From Gordius sp. MW1 (Eukaryota; Nematomorpha; Gordioida; Gordea; Gordiidae): a stretch of 64,000 nt of DNA. Positions within the stretch are counted from its first letter, which is position 1. Every line of letters starts with the position of its first letter. The notes beneath the pieces were generated by a model. That model searched no databases. It saw only the letters and a list, made by a program, of their open reading frames with translations, and was not told the origin of the DNA. Shown in pieces: positions 11,258-22,008 of this stretch. The stretch lies in assembly GCA_964036665.1 (NCBI GenBank), contig OZ038530.1, positions 21,660,001 through 21,724,000 on the forward strand, in the 5' to 3' direction. Both the position numbers and the translations under genes were made by a program.

Positions 11258-11708
11258 AATAATAAAACAGAAGAAATATTAGTTTTGTATAAATTGTTGT
11301 CTCGACTCGTCGAGGCGAGACCGAGATTTTTTAGACCGAGACGAGATTTTGCTTTCGAGACCGAGACGAGATCGAAACAATATGCCTATAAGTTCAAAAA
11401 ATGTTAAAAATGCCATGTTTTTCGTCTACAAACTCAGTTATCTAAAAATCTAAAATTTTCAGAAGAAAAAGTAAATTCTTCATCTTAATTCTACGTCATG
11501 GGTTGGAAAAACAAAGTGAATTTTTGGAGACCTAAATTAATTCAGCATATATCATAGAAATTTATAATAATTGTTTTCGTTTCATCTTCCAACTTCCATA
11601 TACATATTTGTACCTTAATCTAATTCGCATTTCAAATCATAGTTGCTGTACATAAACATTAGGAAGGCTATAAAATACTAATTGTTGAAAAATTAATTAT
11701 ATGAGTAT

Positions 11709-12512
11709 ACTAGCTGACCCGGCAAACGTTGTTTTGCTAAAAATACAATTTTCTATAAAATTCGAGAAAACTTCAGCCTTGTATGTATGACGTCATTATT
11801 GTATTTGATGCTATAAATAAAACTGGCCGGGAAATGTCCGATATTTTTAAAACTAAAAGGTATTTTAGGAATCTGAAAAAGCTATTTTACCCCTGGCCGC
11901 CCTGGGCATCTACGGCTAAATTTTCGCGCGAATCGGGCTGGTAGTTTCAGAGTTTAGCCCTTTTTTAAAACGAAATGTCCGATATTTTTAAAACGAAAAG
12001 GTATTTTAGAATCTGAAAGATCGACCACGTGATAATAATGGCAAAAATTGCATAATTAAATTTTATTTATTTAATTTAAAATAATTTTGACCGTATACTG
12101 TAACATTTTTATTATACTTTTAAATATCTAATTCGAGAAAACTTCAACTTGTGTATGACGTCATTATTGTATATGATGCTATAAATAAAACTGGCCGGGA
12201 AATGTCCGATTTTTTTAAAACTAAAAGGAATTTTAGGATTCTGAAAAAGCTATTGTACCCCTGGCCGCCCTGGGCATCTATGGCTAAATTTTCGCGCGAA
12301 TCGGGCCGGTAGTTTCAGAGTTTAGCCCTTTAAAACGTAATGTCCGATATTTTTAAAACTAAAAGGAATTTTAGGATTCTGAAAAAGCTATTTAACCCCT
12401 GGCCGCTCTGGGCATCTATGGCTAAATTTTCGCGCGTATCGGGCAGGTAGTTTCAGAATTTAGCCCTTATTTACATACATAGACTTTACTTTATATATTG
12501 TATATATTTAGA
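11709..12512 (-). mobile_element. Non-autonomous Helitron with repeated 5' blocks
   Basis: Read on the minus strand, the element ends at 11709 with GGGTCAGCTAGT, a CTAG(T) Helitron-type 3' terminus with a small hairpin. It begins near 12512 with TCTAAATATATAC. Its body is a tandem of a roughly 130-bp block (GGGCTAAACTCTGAAACTAC ... TTCGCGCGAAAATTTAGCC ... AAATATCGGACATTT) present at about 11835-11970, 12205-12330 and 12335-12465, plus a partial one at 11975-12020. A longer unit starting ATTCGAGAAAACTTCA (11760, 12130) is also repeated. No Rep/helicase coding is present. Termini match the coding Helitron at 52346-58119. Confidence 0.7.
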
Positions 12513-12514
12513 TT

Positions 12515-12683
12515 CATGGGCGTAGCCAGCATTTGAATTAGAGGGGGGCAATAATGATTTAGGGAGGGACAAAATGATTATTTTTTCAAATTTCAGCCAT
12601 AATATTAATAAATTTCAACAAATTTTTGGATTTAGAGGGGGGCGGCCGCCCCTCCCTGCCCCCCTCCCTTGGCTACGCCCAAG
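12515..12683. mobile_element. MITE of the GGCGTAGCC hAT family, complete
   Basis: A 169-bp element, ends CATGGGCGTAGCCAG and TTGGCTACGCCCAAG, flanked by TTTAGATT (12507-12514) and TATAGATT (12684-12691), an 8-bp duplication with one mismatch. It was inserted at the very 5' end of the Helitron 11709-12512, so it is younger than that element. Confidence 0.9.
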
Positions 12684-12824
12684 TATAGATTATATAGTAT
12701 TAATTAAATAGTGGAACCTTTAAAAATCACTAATTAACCTTAAAGGTTATTATACATATCAACTTTTACTCTTCTAGCAAAGCCAATAAATTAAAATCGC
12801 TGCTTATTTTAATTTAACGAGATC

Positions 12825-13400
12825 AATATTTTGTTTAATCTGTCTCGGATGAGACATGGTATCCCCTTTCGTATGCGATCTCTGCAAACATCCGGTCCAA
12901 CCTTATGGTCACCATCCCCCCATTGCAAATACAGTAAAGGCCGCAACCCCAGGCACACGGCAATTAACAAAATTATCGGCCAGTACCTTAGGAAGGCTGG
13001 CTACCCAAACACCTTGGAGCCCGTCGGCCTTGGCACCACCGACGGGAAAAGACATGACGGCGTCACACTTCTCCCATGGACTGAATCTCACTTGGGACTT
13101 CACCACGGTCGACATATTTGATCCAACAGTGCAGAGAATAGGAAGACAACCAAATATTACTCCCTCGCGGACACAATGTTCATCCTCGTAGTGGCAACCA
13201 CAATTGGAAATTTAGGCACCAAAGCTTTCGCTCTCATGAAACAAATTGGAAAAGCGATCTCCAAAGTCTCATTAGATTTGAAAGAGTACTTTTTTAGAAA
13301 CCCTTAAATCCAACACGATTTCCATACACGGATCAATGCCATCAGTTTAGTTATAGCGCGTTATTATATCTTTCTTTTAGTCACTTTTTTGTATACCATT
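12825..13400 (+). mobile_element. Non-LTR retrotransposon fragment (C-terminal domain)
   Basis: Frames at 12831-13121 and 12856-13191 together show features of the C-terminal region of a widespread LINE protein: C..C......YGHHP, HTAINKIIGQYL, LEPVGLGTTDGKRHDGVTLL and PW....L.WDFTTVDIF. Frameshifts separate these parts, so it is dead. A diverged fragment of the same protein type lies at 61370-62290. The LINE clade is not assigned. It is distinct from the RTE-like copies in this window. Confidence 0.7.
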
Positions 13401-13501
13401 TAATAAAGATCATATTATATTTATTCATTACAAATTTGAAAATTAAATTTCTGGCATCTAGGGTATTAAATTTCATCAAAAAGGTATAATACTCTAAAAA
13501 C

Positions 13502-13699
13502 CATAGGCGTAACTAGGATTACCTCGAGGGGGGGGGGGTTATAAAATTTTAATTTTTTTTTTAAAGTTTAAAGTGACAATAGTGTAACAATAATAAAATA
13601 CTAATAGTAAAATTACAACAAATATTTATTTTAATTAAATATACATATAAGAATTATATAAATTGAAAATCATGAAACCACCCCCTCCCTACGCCAATG
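13502..13699. mobile_element. MITE of the GGCGTAGCC hAT family, complete
   Basis: A 198-bp element with ends CATAGGCGTAACTAGG and CCCTACGCCAATG, flanked by a perfect 8-bp duplication CTAAAAAC (13494-13501, 13700-13707). It is more diverged from the 169-bp copies and so probably older or another subfamily. Confidence 0.88.
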
Positions 13700-14126
13700 C
13701 TAAAAACGCCTTTGAATAAAAATATGCTGTAATTTATTTAACAACATTTTAAGTTTGCTTAGGATCTTATTCACTTATGGTAACTTATAAGAAACCCAAA
13801 AATATGTTTGAAAGCTTCGATCTTATTGAAAGTTTTTACTTCCTAAGGTCCACTCAAAATACAAAACCCATATTTATAGCAGCAAGTTTTCGCAGAAATA
13901 ATAAACAAATAACCTAAAAGAGTGACTTAATTAAAACAATTATTATTAAATAACAAATCCATCATTCTAAAAATAAAATTGTATATAATTATGTAAGAAT
14001 AATTGTGAAATATAAATTAGACTTTGCTCAAATAAAATTAAAAGCAATAATATAAATTACAATATTTTACAATTGTCATAAGCAATAAATGTTAAATAGA
14101 TAATTTAAGTTATAAACATGCATATA

Positions 14127-15268
14127 CTAAGATTTTCTCTGCTTTTTAATCAAAGAATTATGATTTGATGTGAGAATTTGGGTGTAAGCAGAATTATCTG
14201 AAGGATGAAAATCAACAAGCTCATAAGCTTGATTGTGATTATCTGAGTGGGAGATTTCATAGTTATTTGAATCTGAACCATCTATTAAATTTATCCCAAT
14301 GGCCGGTGATTGTAGATTTTTAACTTGGGAAGTCATTGATGTCATCTCCATTATAGAAGGTAAAGTTTGATTAAAGGCAAAACTGTTGGGGTTTATATAG
14401 GTTGGGTCATTATTGTTTCTGGAATGAGGTGCATCTATAGTAATATAAAAATAATAGTTATTATACAACTGAAAATTGTAAAATACATGTAATTTGTACC
14501 TTTTAGGATAAAAATGATACTAAATCACTAAACTTACTTTCAGGATGCTGAGCAGAGTTATTAGACTCAATGTTATTCAAAGAATTTAATGTTAGTGATA
14601 TCTTGCCCATTAAAAATTGTGTTCCTAAATCAGATAGCCTAAGTTGTTGTGCTGTATAATTTTGATTGATGTCTGCATCTATTGGGGTTGCTTTATCATT
14701 AGCCTTTAAGCTCTATATTTAGTGTGATACATCAATTTTTTTTAGTTTACATCTCGATATTTGTACAGATATGTTTTAAGAGGCTCAATATAAGAGTCAA
14801 AGCCAAGCACACCCATTGCATAAATTATGTCATCACCATTAATAGTTTTTCTCTTCTCAAGCTGGCATTTGTCACTAGCTCTATGTTTTATTTATAATGG
14901 TTAATGATGTTATCATACTCGCTTGTGATAAAGCTAATAAATTCAGAAACACATTCTTGAACACATTCCTTAGCATCTTTGGCAATCTAAATAAATGAAA
15001 ATTAATAAACTAATTTGAATTACCTTTCCACATTGGGGAATGGATTTTTTCATTATCCTTGCAATGTTTGCAATAGGTAAAAACCTATCCTGCAAAAGTG
15101 TTAAGAATAATACATTTAGTTGTACCTGTTCTCTCAAGGGCACATTATCATAAGGCTTACCTTAAAGGCTAAATGGTTGATAAAGTAAAATAAATTACTT
15201 TCGTTATGATATAAATCATCTCCTGAATAATGAGGAATAAGTTTTTCAAGATGAGAAGGAAAATCCAT
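14127..15268 (-). CDS. NFYB: Nuclear transcription factor Y subunit beta (NF-YB / CBF-A), seven exons
   Basis: Histone-fold subunit of the CCAAT-binding NF-Y trimer; it pairs with NF-YC and recruits NF-YA in the nucleus. Exons on the minus strand: 15199-15268, 15126-15160, 15024-15089, 14919-14986, 14751-14880, 14538-14712, 14127-14434 (852 nt, 283 aa). All junctions are GT..AG with consistent phase; five introns are 36-38 nt and one is about 103 nt. The core reads [21 protein letters not shown], then [19 protein letters not shown], then [20 protein letters not shown], then [14 protein letters not shown], which is textbook NF-YB. The N-terminus is short (about 35 aa before REQ), and the C-terminal half is a long Asn/Ser/Gln-rich tail unlike the vertebrate protein. 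The Met at 15268 is chosen because an upstream Met at about 15330 needs another splice. Known NF-YB families match the core almost residue for residue. Confidence 0.95.
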
Positions 15269-15416
15269 AATTCTAATATATCCATATTTGGCAAATACAA
15301 AAAATTATTATATTCAAGTTGATCCATGATTAAGTAAAAATTATATTAAATAAATGATGGGTTACGATCGACCACTCGTAATAGATTATTTTACAACCAG
15401 TCATATTTGATATTAC

Positions 15417-15503
15417 TTTTTGCCTTCCCGTATTAGTTGTAGGGCAACGAATCAGCAACCATGTAACGTTAGGATTATCAAGGAAAGCCAAATGGTTGGA
15501 GCG
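15417..15503 (-). CDS. Unassigned exon-like segment
   Basis: An 87-nt open segment on the minus strand bounded by ...ACTAG before it and |GTAATATC after it. It reads RSNHLAFLDNPNVTWLLIRC followed by PTTNTGRQK. It looks protein-like rather than random, but I do not recognise the family. It begins in phase 0, so it cannot follow the 15925-16151 segment directly without another exon. It could belong to a small gene just upstream of NFYB or be chance. Confidence 0.3.
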
Positions 15504-15924
15504 CTAGTTTAATATAAAACTGAATAAATATAAAAGAATATGGGCAAAGCAATGGTGTAATGATAATATTCTTATAAAGCCATTTTTTAATAGCAGTTTT
15601 TTAGATAGCAGTAGTAATTAAAATCCTCATTAACCACATTTTATATAATTTAAGTGTCTCTAAATTGGTTTGAGAATAATATAAAATATATCCAGAGTTG
15701 TATCTTAAGTTTACTAAGTCAAAAAAATTATTTTACATTTTATATATAAAACCAACAATTTTTTATTCATAGAACAACTAGTATAAATGTGATATTTAAC
15801 TGCGCAAATTTTTTGTTTCATTATATTTTTACAAATTGATAGAAAACAACCTAGTCGGTTTATAACCTTAATTTTTTCTAAATGTTATAGCTTACTAACC
15901 AAAAATATAGTGGATTTTCTTTAC

Positions 15925-16151
15925 GTTGTGGCATTAGTCCACTTTTTACTTTTATTAGTTTTTATTACCGTGGTAATGATTTGCCCTTTTTGATTTGTAA
16001 AATTAAAATTACCCTTGGATTTTATGGATCTCGTTTGGCTGTTTAAGGCCACGCAATTATTAATAGATTTTGGAATCACGATGATTGTTTTTTTGCTATT
16101 TGTTAGTTTATTGTTATTTTCGCTGTTTATTATTATTTTTTGGTTCGCCAT
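15925..16151 (-). CDS. Possible first exon of an unknown gene
   Basis: The frame starts at Met (MANQKIIINSENNNKL), runs 75 codons and meets a donor-like AC|GTAAAG at 15924, leaving phase 2. The peptide is Asn/Lys/Thr-rich (IVIPKSINN, TTVIKTNKSKKWTN) with no recognised domain. The divergent base composition of this stretch, richer in GC third positions than the flanks, slightly favours real coding. No matching second exon was found, so function is unknown. Confidence 0.3.
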
Positions 16152-17164
16152 CTTGATTTACGCCTAATCATATCACCTCACCCACGATCTCCTTGTTATG
16201 TAAATAACTGTTGATATATCATTATTGTTACTACTTTAAATACGGGATGTTGTAATAAATTTACAGTTGAAATAAATTTTATCTTGGAAGTTGAAACAAA
16301 TTTTATCTTGGAAGTTGTAATAAATTTTATCTTCGTGTACTTTCTAGTAATTGTTACTTATCTAATACGTTTATAATACATATTAGGCGATTAGACAAAT
16401 ACCTTATAAACGCATAATAGATGAGTATTTGAAAAAGATATAGACGGTCGTGTTTTCGTGCATATGTAACAAAGATGCAGTACATCCAGTGAGTTCCGTT
16501 AGGAGAACGGTTGCTCGCATCGTATTTTTATTTACAATAGGATATGCTTTAGGGAGGAGAATAATTGAACGGCATTAGAAAATTAAGATTGTAACTTTTC
16601 GTTTTTAAGAAGTAACAAAATAATGTAATCGCTTACACCGTACAGCCTATACTTACCATGATAAATCTTAAGGTAAAATAAAAAAGATGAATCTCGTTGT
16701 ATAAATATATTTCCTATTCCTCCACTAAATTCGGCCAAAATGGCTAGAACTTGTTGGATGCTGTACCAACAGGGGCTGTTATTGATGGATTGGACGTGGG
16801 ACAGAAGCACAAACACTTACAAATATGTTAAGATGATATTATTTGGCACATTTAAGAGTATAAGATAGAGTAAGGTGGATTTTGCGAGAAAAAAAAATCA
16901 AGTGATAATAAAGATAAATAGTGTGGTATTGCTATGTAATATGAGGCGAAGTTATAAATATAGCGTAAATGATAAGAACATATTAGAAACAACTACTGTT
17001 TCTTTCAGAATATTCAATCCGGCAAAGGAGATATTTTATTTATTAACGTTACTCCATATCTACATTTTAATTTTTAAGCATTTGTCATATATGTGCATTT
17101 AGGAATTATAGATTGTTTAATGAAGATTTCCAAATATTTTTTTAATTTAATTACATATTCTTTA
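16152..17164. other. Spacer, no supported gene
   Basis: Contains a short tandem AATAAATTTTATCTTGGAAGTTG repeat at 16255-16335 (three units, the phrase TTTTATCTTGGAAGTTG recurring). A minus frame at 16583-16816 (ends in a run of Leu/Lys) has no recognisable family. Confidence 0.4.
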
Positions 17165-18054
17165 TCAAATATTTAATCCCACAATGGTGGGGTTTATTTT
17201 GATGAATTTCTTCCATCTCGACACGTTAACTGCCATGACTTGATTAATCTCTTTTGTTTTCATAACTTTTTCAACTTGCCGTTTCCACGTGACATGAGCT
17301 CGTCCTCTTCCTCTTTTCCCAATACCTCAATGTCCAGTACTTTTCAATTTACATCATTGATCTCACTTCTTAGTATATGCCCTTACCACCTTAGCCGATT
17401 TTCGCTAATAATGTTCGCCATAGGTTGCTTACTCATTTTTGTCATGAGAAAGTGATTCCTCATGTGATCTAGCTTAGTATACCCCAAGCTCCATCGTATT
17501 CATATCAGTGACCTGTAAGAGCTGTTCTTCTGCAATGTTTAATGCCCATGTTTCATTTATATAAATAACACCGGTCTTACGATGGATCTTTGCTCTTCAA
17601 TTATATTGGCATTTACTTGAGGCACATTACACCGAATATAATTCGTTATTCAAGCCATCTTTTTTAAATCAGGACATTGACTGTTGCGAAACCTCTCTCT
17701 TGATATAGCATTTGCCGAGGCATGTAAACCTGTCTACTTTTGGATACTTTACATGGTCCTCCAACTGTCTTTTAACGCACGAACTTAAGACTTCATAAAT
17801 GTTTTTCATAAGCCGCATTTATGCATGAGGGATATTTTGTTTTCTCAAACATCACCATATTAAATCGCGACTCATGCTTTCTCCAAGTTTATAAAGATCA
17901 TATGTAGGTCTCTCCTCTTTTCACCATATTTACTCATCATTTGTTTTAATGCGAATATTGGGTTGATTGTATATTTGCTGGGACCACAAATTCCAATTGC
18001 TTAGCCGATATTTCTAGCACGTTTTTCAGCCTTGTTAATAAATCCTTTTCATAA

Positions 18055-18510
18055 TTGTGGCATAACGCCAATCCCCTCTTAATTTTGGTTTTATCCAGTT
18101 TTGGTTGCTTAGTTCTAGTTTTATGATATAGCTATTTTTCTTCCCCCCTTTCGTGTTTTAATTACTACTCTTGGCTTGTTCAATTACCCTTTTAGTTTTA
18201 TTACCCTCCCCTTGCTAGTTGTATGACTATTCAAATTTATTGTCACGCAGTCCTAACGCGTTTGTTTGTTATAATCCCCCTCCCCGATCGTGATGGTATT
18301 GTTTACATATTTTCATCTTCAATCAACCCCCGATCGTTATTGTATTGTTTACCTATTTACGTCAACGATCATCATTATTATTCCCACTATTAAAAGAAGG
18401 AATTGTTTGTAAAATAATTAATAATAAAAGATTTGTTTTGTGGAAATAAAATTGGGAAAAATAATTCGTTAAATCTATACTTATTTAAGTATAGAAAAAT
18501 AATCAAGAAG
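18055..18510. mobile_element. LTR-like insertion in the LINE
   Basis: Relative to the LINE copy at 43671-46657 there are about 450 extra bases here. The block begins near TGTGGCATAACGCC and has two GATCGT-containing repeats (CCCCGATCGTGATGGTATTG, CCCGATCGTTATTGTATTG), then AATAAAAGATTTG. This looks like a solo LTR, but the exact edges and target duplication are not clear. Confidence 0.35.
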
Positions 18511-19040
18511 TTGCAAGTTAGCTTGATACCGATATAAATGCCACATTCCAAGGGCCTCCTTTGCCTTTAAAAAAAGAGTATAATCCTGCTTGCTCACCAA
18601 AGGAATTCGCTCTTCTATCATTACCTTGCTAAAGTGTTTTGTAATGGCATGATCACTTCTTGACGGCATCCGAGCAATGACTTCATAAGTATTCCATCTG
18701 GGCCATTAGATTTCACTTTTTGCATCTTATTCATGTGTGTCTTAACTTCATCCTCCTGAGAGAGTTACCATACATATGTTTGGCTCGATATAAGAACGGA
18801 ATCTTTGTTATTTGCAATATTCATGGTCCTTAAAATATTCTTTACACCTTTCCATCACTTCCTTCGGATTGAATAAGGTTTAACCCTTTTCGTTTTTGCC
18901 TATTTTAAAAACTCCGACATAGCGACATTTCTTCTCCTTTAAATCTATCGCCTTTTTTAATGTCCAGTTTGTTTTCTATCTCGGTGTACGCGGCATTCTT
19001 CGCTAATGTTGCAACGGGTATTTTCGCGCTATTTGCCTCC

Positions 19041-21410
19041 TGTAATGATATATTTGTTATGACGTATGTTAGAGGTTTGCATAAGCCGAAATTTGGTTCA
19101 GGCCCAACCTATACCCGCAAAAATATTATTTTTTTCCATAAAAACCCAAAAATTGCTCCCCATTAGGCCCGCACCAATAAAAACAAGTCTACTCTGTTTA
19201 AAAATTATTTATTTTTATAAAAACCATTTTGTATTGTTCAAAAATAAGTCAGCTATAGCATATAAAATCGTTTTAAATCAAAAATTATAATTTAATATTG
19301 TCAAAAAAAACATAAGGCAATAATTTCGATCTTCTCTCTTCTATAGAGACTTGCCTTACTGAATGTGCGTTCACTCGTAGCACTTGTGGCTAATATTGAC
19401 AAAGATTTTCTTAAGTTTGGTAGCGTAAACTAATTTTCCTTCCACCATAAAATTACATATAGCCGAGCATCCTCAGGTTATAGATTAAATTTAAGATATG
19501 TATCAACTTTGTTGAAAATTTCCATCTTTTCGCTTTCATCATCCTCCCAAATGGAGATAACCATATCTGCCTCACCAATAGATAATTGCTTAGTGTTGCA
19601 CACCTGAGCTGAATTGCTAATAGGTGAACGACTTATGCAAGAAAAACTGCATAGATTTCTTTAAAATTCTATTACCGTAGTTTTTATGCTGCTTCTTTCA
19701 TCTCCGGGTAGCATTTTTAACGCGCGAAACTTAGGAACAAGAAAGGCTGATATTTACAATATTGATACTAGATAGCATAGTTTTGGCTCTTAATTTTGAT
19801 TTACAGATCTCTAAGTCAACAGGATTATCATTACACTTAGAAAAATTTGGGATGCTTTTAAAGATGTATAAAAGGGTAATACTTTAGAGTGTTGGGGTCA
19901 TCGGCTTCTAACTCGATGCTTGCATTTTCATAAGGTGAAAGCATATGAATTAATAGCATGATATGTTTTTTAGAAATGCCTTTAAGTTTTTCGATTAAAT
20001 CTTTGCCTAATAAAAAACTGATTATTTTATCATCAATCTCGTGATACCTTTTTTACATATTGAGTTTAGAGTTCTACCAGATTTTTGTTTCAAAAAATAT
20101 ACCTTTTTTTATCATCAAGCTAATAAGTGCATTTATTTTTGATATTATAATTATAGTATCAAGTTAAATAAATTCAACTTCCTCACTTATCAAAGCTTAA
20201 GCCCGGCCCGCACTTTTTTATTGCTATATATAGAGCCGGGCCAGCACGGTACATACAGACCTCTAATATAGGTAAAACCTCCGAAGTATTGTCTTAAAGG
20301 TATTACATCAAGGTCACCCTGGTAATATTAAAATGCTCAACTTGGCAAGATATTGTGGCCTGGGATGGCCAAAGATATTTTCATAATGAATGTGACGGTT
20401 GCCAGGAAGGTAGACCAACCGAGCAAGAAGTTCCTTTATATTCGTGGTTATTGCCGAACGCACTTGTGATGTGCAAATTGATACTGCAGTTCCTGTGGAA
20501 GGAAGCTATGGGTGGTGTTGGATGATACATTATCTAAATGGGTGGAAGTAGCTTATAACTTCTTTAACAGGTTCACAAATTGTTAGACAATTACGCAGTT
20601 GGTTTTGCAGGTTTTATATCATCCAAAATAGTATCCGATAATGGCCCTCAATTTGTTGGTAAATTTTTGGGTTTGACAAACAATATGAAACATATAACAT
20701 CAACGCCATATTACCTAAAGACGAATGGACTAGTAGAAAGGGTAATTAGAACGTTAAAGTCAAGATACAGGGCCAGAAGAAAAAGAGGTAGTGATAAGGA
20801 GATTTGTCTATTGCAAACCCTCATGGCTTACAGGAATACTCCGCAGGAGACAACGGGTAAAGCGCTGTCGGAGCTGTTATTCGGAAAAAGGTTAATAACA
20901 GCATTCGATTTCATTAGTGCTGATCCGAAAGAGAAAATGAACGAAAGATTGGATAAACAATATTTTATCATGATAGAAAGTCGATAGTTAGGCAATTCGG
21001 GGAGGGTGATTTAGTGTGGATAAAAAACGAAAAGACTCCAGGTTAGCATAAGGGAGTAATTCTGGAACGAAATGGCGAACGCTCCTATGGTGTTCGTACT
21101 ATACGTAGGAAACATGCGGATCAATTAAGACTGGATTCTTACCAACGACAGATGTTTGTGACGTACTGCATTGACCGGATGTTCAGTTAACTGAAGCCAC
21201 CGCATTACGAAGGTCAAATAGAAGACCGGTACCTCCGTTGCGTTATAATGATAAGTGTTAATTTTAAAAAGGGATAAATGTATGCACTTGTTATTATGTA
21301 CGTTCTTTTAATGTATATTTTAAGTTTGTTATACCTCGTGCATATATATATACATGTGATTCATATGATCTTATATTTTAATAATAAATTACACGATTAG
21401 AATCATTATA
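19041..21410 (+). mobile_element. Ty3/gypsy LTR element, broken fossil inserted in the LINE
   Basis: Left edge 19041 (TGTAATGATATATTTG) and right edge 21410 (ATCATTATA) are flanked by a 5-bp duplication CCTCC (19036-19040, 21411-21415). The LINE copy at 43671-46657 shows the single site CTCTTTGCCTCCCTATCCGC at about 45342. A 132-bp 3' LTR lies at 21279-21410. Its start resembles the LTR of the element at 1447, so they may be relatives. The visible coding part is the integrase region (about 20290-21240) with a zinc-binding and a D,D-type core (VSDNGPQFVGKF). Most of the element is absent and it is broken. A hAT (19070-20265) sits inside it near its left end. Confidence 0.85.
19070..20265 (-). 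mobile_element. hAT transposon remnant (TAGAGGT ends)
   Basis: Ends TAGAGGTTTGCATAAGCC and, inverted, TAGAGGTCTGTATGTACC. GC-rich shoulders (GCCCGGCCCGCAC, GAGCCGGGCCAGCACGG) lie at the right. On the minus strand near 19330-19420 the phrase LATSATSERTFSKASLYRRE is the conserved start of the hAT C-terminal dimerisation domain. Surrounding frames are full of stops, and about 1.2 kb is too short for an intact 600-aa transposase. Flanks ACGTATGT / ATATAGGT match at 5 of 8 positions. It is nested in the Ty3 element, so it is younger. Confidence 0.8.
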
Positions 21411-22008
21411 CCTCCCTATACTCTTGATCTCCGACGTTTTTGATTTATGCCACCGTCTATATTAATTTTTTTCCTTCGATGAAATCCCTTACCGATTGAT
21501 CCCACCACCATAGTTTCCTCCCTATTCATAGCTTTGTCTCCTATGGTTTCTCCGAGAACCCAATTTGCTGTTTCCTATATATCTGTAATTAGCTTCTCCC
21601 AATCTCGTCTTTCTCACTTTGCAAGTTTTTTTTAATAATATTGATCGTTCGTCGACGTATCCTTTAGCGCTTCGTATCGAATTCGATGTTCATATCATAG
21701 ACCTATCCCTTCTTATTTCGGGAAATACTTCTCTAAGATCCATCTCAAGTGGACGATGTTGCCTGGCGATTTCTTCTCCCAGTACTTAACAATTTTTGAT
21801 ACTCCATACGTCCTTATTTATGAGCAGATAGTCAATTTGACTAAAATGCTCTTCCTTATATAGGTTACAATATGATCTTCGCGTTTTTGTAAATAGGTGT
21901 TAACGATCGCCATCTCGTAAGCTTGTGATAGTTGAAGAGTTTTTCCCGTTGTTTTCTACACCATGCTCATAGCCTCCATGATTTCGTTTATACTCGAGGC
22001 AATCTTTC

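Larger units (their letters stand above)
7405..11382. mobile_element. 'CGAGACGAG' hAT-like element, copy A, swollen by later insertions
   Basis: Ends are GAGTGATGCGGAAAAC and, at the right, GACGAGATCGAAACAATA. Runs of GGTCTCGTCTC / CGAGACGAGA lie just inside each end. Flanks are TGCCTGTA (7397-7404) and TGCCTATA (11383-11390), an 8-bp duplication with one mismatch. The AT-rich interior is collinear with copy B at 58719-60166 (1.45 kb): blocks 7540-8170 and 10010-10690 align with 58860-59535 and 59535-59990. The excess length is a 1.8-kb hAT insertion (8174-10009) and a second insertion near 10.7-11.26 kb. No transposase is seen. Confidence 0.75.

Noticed and set aside
16583-16816. 77-codon minus-strand frame as a membrane protein
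   Set aside because: Hydrophobicity is only what AT-rich codons give. There is no family resemblance or splice support.
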